Assembly: GCF_042242105.1 (NCBI RefSeq)
Contig: NC_092035.1
Span: 7,288,477 to 7,352,476, forward strand
Reading direction: 5' to 3'
Length of the DNA: 64,000 nt
Source of the DNA: Pempheris klunzingeri
Taxonomy: Eukaryota; Chordata; Actinopteri; Acropomatiformes; Pempheridae
In this document: in pieces, positions 60,101 through 64,000 of the stretch
Position numbering within the stretch: position 1 is the stretch's first letter
Layout of the letters: each line of letters begins with the position of its first letter
Notes under the pieces: model-generated
The model's input: the letters and a program-made list of their open reading frames with translations, nothing else
Told to the model about the DNA's origin: nothing
Database searches by the model: none
Translations under genes and position numbers: made by a program

Positions 60101-63100
60101 GTGAGGAGATCTTCTTAATATTCATCCACATGCAATCACAGAGGAACGTTACCGACTGGTGCTGAGATAAATGGTTCATGTTAGTAACACACAAGCCTGC
60201 AAACACTGATGTGTTTTTTAATTTATTTAGCTTTCTAAAAACTGGAGGCTTGGGTTCCTCTCTTAGTTACAATTAAAACTACTATAGCTTAAATATTTTC
60301 ATTTAATTTGACAGTTTGCTTCATCTTGTGCTCTTAATCATTCTTTCAGTCAGTGTTAGACACTAATCTATGGCTTTGTTACATTCAGTCTAGTGTCTGA
60401 ATAATGTTTTTGCAGCTTCCATAATTATAATGACACAAGAACAAACAAGCACTCTCTCACTGTCCGACCTCTGCTGGAGTGGATGTGTCTGCTGGGCGTG
60501 GTGAAACCTCTGGTCCCGTGGGTGTTGACAGCTGCCACTCTGAACTGGTACCAGCGACCGGGCCGGATGTCAGACAGCCTCACTCCCTGCTCCGTGGTCT
60601 GTGATGATCAGGGTTTGTGTTGGCAGGAGCACGACAAGACAAGAAGCCACAGTCTCAGGAAAGAGTGATACATGTATGATAAGCTAACCGTGTGGATGTA
60701 AAGCAGCCACAGCCTGCAGCGACATGCCCCAGCAACAGTAAGACCAAGTCCACGACTAAATCTGAAGTCCAAACGTCTTTTCCTCTTCTTTGCTTTTTCT
60801 TTCTACTCATAACTAATAACAACTGTTAAAGCTCTTCCTCTTCCTTCCTAGCTTCCTTCCCCTTCTTTCAGTCTGTGAAAAAGAAAACTCTGCATCACAG
60901 TCGGCGTGTGTTGAACAATGGGGCAGACGGTCTGGTTTCCCTGCTGCTCTATGCGATCACCTGTCTGTTCTTATTGACACATTTTTCTGTTTCTGCTCTC
61001 ATGAAGGCTGAGTATGAATGAGTGATTTGATCGCGGCTCATGAATGACTCTTGTTAACTAGGCAAAGAGTAACTCTATTACTGCTGAGACGTTTGATCAA
61101 ATTAGTATTTCGAAGCGCAGTCATTTGATAGAATAAACATGAGTGCATTTTAAAAGCACACGCCTCTCAGCAGCCACTTTTAATTCTATTTGTGCCTCAG
61201 AGTCAGAAGTCTTCTGAACTACCCCAACATTTTTACAGTTACAAGTTTTCAACAGTAAATCCTGGTGGTTATAAATCAGGACTGACACACTCATTATTTT
61301 CTGGAACTACAGCACAATGAATGCAGTTGTGAGTATATAAAGATTTCTTACATCTGATGCGTCATCCATCGACAGCAGTGAACTAACCTGTGCAACCACC
61401 TGCCAGGAGGTGGCAGTGTCCTCGCTGGGCTGGATGCCAAAGTTCCACCTCCTCTGCAGGATGTAGACGACGGGCTCAGCTGAGATGTTGAAGCGGGAGG
61501 ACCAACGCACCTCCAGCTGACCAGAGGAGACTTCTTTGAAGCCCAACTCCTTCCTCGGCTTCAGAGGAGCTCCTGGGAGAGCAGCATTACCCGCTTATCA
61601 AACCATGAAATACATGTACACCATAAGCAGAGTAGAATAAAATTGAGGGGATAATTTGTGCGCATAGATTTTCATGGAGATATAACTATACATATATAGA
61701 TAAATACACACACACACGCTCACATATATACATATATGTATAGCTATTTAAACTACATACAACATTTATTGTTCATAATATCCATCCATCAGCCTTGTGA
61801 GCCTGGGACTGATATATTAGTGATCAGAATTTTCTTTCCCTATAGCCCTCCCAGACACAAGTGTATACTGTCATTTTCAGCACATCAGAATCAGAATTAC
61901 TTTAATAATCCCCAGGGGGAAATAGCTTTTTATATATTTTATATATTATTATATATACTAGCTGTATCACAGCAGAGAGGACATCCAGTTCTCTGTCAGG
62001 TCAGTCAGTGTCCCCCAGGGCTGCAGGGATTTACAGCTTTGCTCAGTGCCACTGTGTGAAAAGGCTAAATGAGTTTCCCCTCCTATCATGCTTGTTAGCG
62101 TCAGTGAGGCCTGACCATGCTGCTGCAGACTCACTGGATCTGTTTTTCCTCAGGTCTCTTTGATCCCTCTTCCGACAATGGAGGCTTAAGTAGGGCGAGC
62201 TCCACCCGACTCAGACTCGCAGCAATATAGTTTGTTAGCAAGAGATTTCCCACCTGGAATTACCTCATTTAGCTGAGTAAAGGCCCAAGGGAGGCTGGGA
62301 TGACATCATTTTTAGCTTGATGAGAAGTTCATGATAGTTTAAATATGTCACAGTAAATAATTCTTAATGATATTAATAAAAGCACAGCACTTTTCTGACA
62401 GGAAATGCAGCTATTAGAATTGAAAGCACTTCCAAATTAAAGACATTCATAATGAATTAATACATTTATTGATGGGTTCATCGGTTTACTCCTGCAACTT
62501 GTTCAACATGTAGAGTGTTTCCATGCTGCTGGTCAGAGACCTGCAGTCATCACACAGTAGCAGGAATGCTGAGTGTTTGCTCCACAGTCCCTGATTTCAC
62601 AGAGGGATTGTGTGTAATTCTACTCAGGGAGAACACGACAGCGATAACTTCATTCATTATTTCTGTCTTCCAACATGGCAGCACGTTCCAACGTAATCAA
62701 TTTTTGTGCTTTAAGTCTGTGAAGCTGTTACTCACAGAATCCAAGTTCAACGGTGAAATGATTTCAAAATGAAGCAGCTTTCCTCATGATCCCGAGTTCT
62801 GCACCAAATCTGTCTGGCTAGTTTCATTATAAGTCGAAATTCTGCTCCTTCTAGAGATTCCAAATATTTTATTCTTGCTTTTCTCAGTCAAGTCTGAGAA
62901 TATTTGCAGGGGCCTCATTCTGCTCATGGAATTGGAGTTTCCTTTCCCTTCGCTTTACGTTGGATAGATGGGGCTGATATTTTCATTTTTTATTATTTGA
63001 ACTTAACTGTATACATTTACCTGTACTTCAGATCTGATATTGTCCATACATAGCTATATGCCCCCAAATATACATTTCTGTAATCCATACCGTTAATCTG

Positions 63101-63749
63101 TTATATTCAGACAGCTGACTGTTACTGCTATTGATTTAAATTGCACCTCACTGTTTACATTTATGTTTATGATACTTATTTGTGCCAGTGCATTTCATTT
63201 TTGCACCTTACTGATATTCTTCACTCTTCTACTGTTTAGTTTATATCTGCACTCTTTCATACTTGTACTGAAATGTGCACAATAATTTCCCTTGGGATGA
63301 ATAAAGCACTATCTTATCTGATATGAATTTATGTATGTTGGACTTTAAATATATACATGAGACATGTTCATTTATCCTTCCAAATTATTCTTGACCAATT
63401 ATTTTTTGTGCCGAAGCCAACTCCTGTACTAGATGCTGTAAACTAGATTTGAATTTCTCCTCACTAGATCAGTGACATGCTAAATAAATATGCTTCTGTT
63501 GGGCAAATTCTTCTGGCTCTGCTCACCCTTGTAGAGGTCTTTAGGGGACTGGCAGGTGTGGCCACAACCGTTGGAGCAGCATTTCCTCTGAGCGGAGCAT
63601 TCTCTGTCGTGATCGCAGCTCTCCACGCAGGCTGCCGCGAAGCCGCTGGCTCTCTCTGGAGGTGGGCAGCTGCCCTGCTTCACAGCCAGCACTGCCTGAA
63701 GGAACTCACAGCTGGTCACACACTCCCAGTGCTTCTTGGGAAACACCCG
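53991..63749 (-). CDS. anos1: anos1 (anosmin-1), 3' part: WAP plus four FN3 domains, 543 aa in window, 5' end outside
   Basis: Anosmin-1 is a secreted extracellular-matrix glycoprotein that binds heparan sulfate and modulates FGFR1 signalling. In people its loss causes X-linked Kallmann syndrome. Ten coding exons (63749-63527, 61572-61388, 60598-60469, 60094-59889, 58807-58681, 57612-57505, 56041-55953, 55622-55451, 55136-54910, 54155-53991) join in one frame of 543 codons plus TAA. The first carries the four-disulfide WAP domain with eight cysteines; the rest encode four FN3 domains. The signal peptide and cysteine-rich region expected upstream are not in the window. The C-terminal tail is short ([15 protein letters not shown]) compared with the His-rich human tail. 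The linker before the third FN3 domain is also shorter and less basic. Teleosts can carry two copies (anos1a, anos1b); which one this is cannot be told here. Confidence 0.95.
54424..54590 (-). mobile_element. tRNA-derived SINE, degraded copy
   Basis: GGTAAAGGGTAAATTATATA, GCACCTTTCTAGTCATTTTG and GAGTTCAGTGTCTTGGGA match the 26437 copy with internal deletions. In the last anos1 intron. Confidence 0.65.
54910..55136 (-). CDS. anos1: anos1 exon: FN3 domain 4, first half
   Basis: Encodes [40 protein letters not shown] and [14 protein letters not shown]. The QSQILP and TGxQVTWAEV blocks are conserved with human. Acceptor CTTCCTCCAG, donor GTCAGT. Confidence 0.94.
55451..55622 (-). CDS. anos1: anos1 exon: FN3 domain 3, end
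   Basis: Encodes [20 protein letters not shown] and [20 protein letters not shown], ending ITCPGET plus one base. It aligns with human [20 protein letters not shown]. Acceptor CTGATCTAG, donor GTAAGA. Confidence 0.92.
55953..56041 (-). CDS. anos1: anos1 exon: FN3 domain 3, middle
   Basis: Encodes [20 protein letters not shown] and [10 protein letters not shown]. Human has DPTVNRYHVRWFPEACAHN. Acceptor TTGTATAG, donor GTACAA. Confidence 0.92.
57115..57275. repeat. teleost dispersed repeat
   Basis: GGCGCTAGAGGAAACGTCAG, GGATCACTAAAGTCTAAAGG and ACCATGAATGTCTGTACAAC form a well-known interspersed fish sequence. In an anos1 intron. Confidence 0.6.
57505..57612 (-). CDS. anos1: anos1 exon: linker and start of FN3 domain 3
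   Basis: Encodes [20 protein letters not shown] and [16 protein letters not shown] plus one base. Frame with the previous exon requires acceptor TTTTGAAG at 57614-57613, not the AAG eight bases further in. Donor GTATGT. Confidence 0.9.
58681..58807 (-). CDS. anos1: anos1 exon: FN3 domain 2, second half
   Basis: Encodes [20 protein letters not shown] and [20 protein letters not shown], ending QR plus one base before donor GTATGT. The acceptor is TGTATGTAG, directly preceded by a (TG)n microsatellite where a pyrimidine tract would be expected. Confidence 0.93.
58814..58838 (+). repeat. (AC)12 microsatellite at an anos1 3' splice site
   Basis: Reads (TG)n on the gene strand and ends five bases before the acceptor AG at 58809-58808. 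Confidence 0.95.
59889..60094 (-). CDS. anos1: anos1 exon: FN3 domain 2, first half
   Basis: Encodes [40 protein letters not shown] and [10 protein letters not shown]. The [12 protein letters not shown] block is nearly identical to human. Acceptor CACCCTCAG, donor GTGAGG. Confidence 0.94.
60469..60598 (-). CDS. anos1: anos1 exon: FN3 domain 1, second half
   Basis: Encodes [20 protein letters not shown] and [20 protein letters not shown], ending SSR plus one base. Acceptor CATCACAG; the donor GTCGGA is weak. Confidence 0.94.
61388..61572 (-). CDS. anos1: anos1 exon: FN3 domain 1, first half
   Basis: Encodes [40 protein letters not shown] and [20 protein letters not shown]. Human anosmin-1 has [19 protein letters not shown]. 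Acceptor CTCTCCCAG, donor GTTAGT. Confidence 0.95.
61881..61930 (-). mobile_element. LINE 3' tail fragment
   Basis: Reverse-complemented, it reads TTTCCCCCTGGGGATTATTA then AAGTAATTCTGATTCTGA, the typical end of an L2/Rex-like LINE. Confidence 0.6.
62980..63325 (+). mobile_element. LINE 3' UTR and tail
   Basis: A T-rich stretch with TTGCACCT repeats ends in ATTTCCCTTGGGATGAATAA then AGCACTATCTTATCTGAT, an L2/Rex-like 3' end. No reverse-transcriptase frame remains. In the anos1 intron after the WAP exon. Confidence 0.6.
63527..63749 (-). CDS. anos1: anos1 exon: WAP four-disulfide core domain
   Basis: Encodes [20 protein letters not shown] and [18 protein letters not shown], then [20 protein letters not shown] and [14 protein letters not shown]. 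The eight WAP cysteines occur in the expected C-C-C-C-CC-C-C order. Acceptor CCATCCAG, donor GTGAGC. This is the most 5' exon visible. Confidence 0.95.
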
Positions 63750-63884
63750 CTGGATGGGTTGGAGGGAGGCCGGTTAGCTTTTTTTCACCTTAAAGTGTAT
63801 CTAACTTTAATGTGGAGTACTTTTGCTTTCAGGGCTTCCAATATTATACATTCACTTATTTCTATGATTTTAAGGAGTCTTTAA

Positions 63885-64000
63885 ACCTGGGCCCTATTTG
63901 TACATGGTTTGGTGTCTAAATATGTACAAATGTATACATATAAGTACAAAACGTTTTGGAATTGGTCCAATAGATCACCTCAGCCGTCAGCCAGGAAATG
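63885..64000. repeat. teleost dispersed repeat, partial at window edge
   Basis: TAAACCTGGGCCCTATTTGT and GGAATTGGTCCAATAGATCA match the repeat at 40925-41290; cut by the window end. Confidence 0.65.

Overview
The window reads as teleost fish nuclear DNA, probably a percomorph. Its genes are intron-rich, with exons of about 65-410 bases bounded by GT/AG sites. Several interspersed repeat families typical of bony fish genomes fill the spaces, and CA/GT microsatellites are frequent. There are no bacterial operons, CRISPR arrays or phage genes. The lineage is an inference from the repeats and protein similarity; the sequence itself does not name the species.

Three protein-coding genes are supported, each rebuilt exon by exon with intact splice phase. 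(1) pnpla4, a patatin-like lipase/retinyl-ester hydrolase, lies on the + strand at 10344-14953 with six coding exons and a predicted 253 aa, the same length as human PNPLA4. (2) A membrane-bound arylsulfatase closest to steroid sulfatase (sts) lies on the - strand at 29960-20912 with nine coding exons and a predicted 573 aa. It keeps the Cys-Thr-Pro-Ser-Arg formylglycine motif, the metal-binding acidic residues and the two-helix membrane hairpin. (3) anos1 (anosmin-1, formerly KAL1) lies on the - strand at 63749-53991. Ten coding exons carry the WAP domain and four fibronectin type III domains; the signal peptide and cysteine-rich N-terminus lie beyond the right edge. pnpla4 and sts converge, and anos1 is upstream of sts on the same strand. 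The same three genes are neighbours at human Xp22.31, so the window is an ancient synteny block.

Layout: 1-9.5 kb is intergenic and repeat-rich (a LINE 3' end, two MITE-like elements, a SINE). 9.5-15.1 kb is pnpla4, with a hAT transposase relic in its last intron. 15.1-20.9 kb is the spacer between the convergent genes. 20.9-30 kb is sts, with a BEL/Pao retroelement fragment and a nested SINE in one intron. 30-31.3 kb is the likely sts promoter area, with two CA tracts and a CpG cluster. 31.4-54 kb is a long gene desert with many repeats. 54-64 kb is the 3' part of anos1.

The three genes do not form a pathway. pnpla4 acts on lipid and retinyl esters, sts desulfates steroid sulfates at the ER, and anos1 encodes a secreted matrix protein that acts with heparan sulfate and FGF receptor signalling. 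No convincing new biological system was found. The more unusual points are a GC-AG intron in sts, a (TG)n tract serving as the 3' splice-site tract of an anos1 exon, a shortened non-basic linker in anosmin-1, a CpG palindrome upstream of sts, and one unexplained exon-like segment in the desert.
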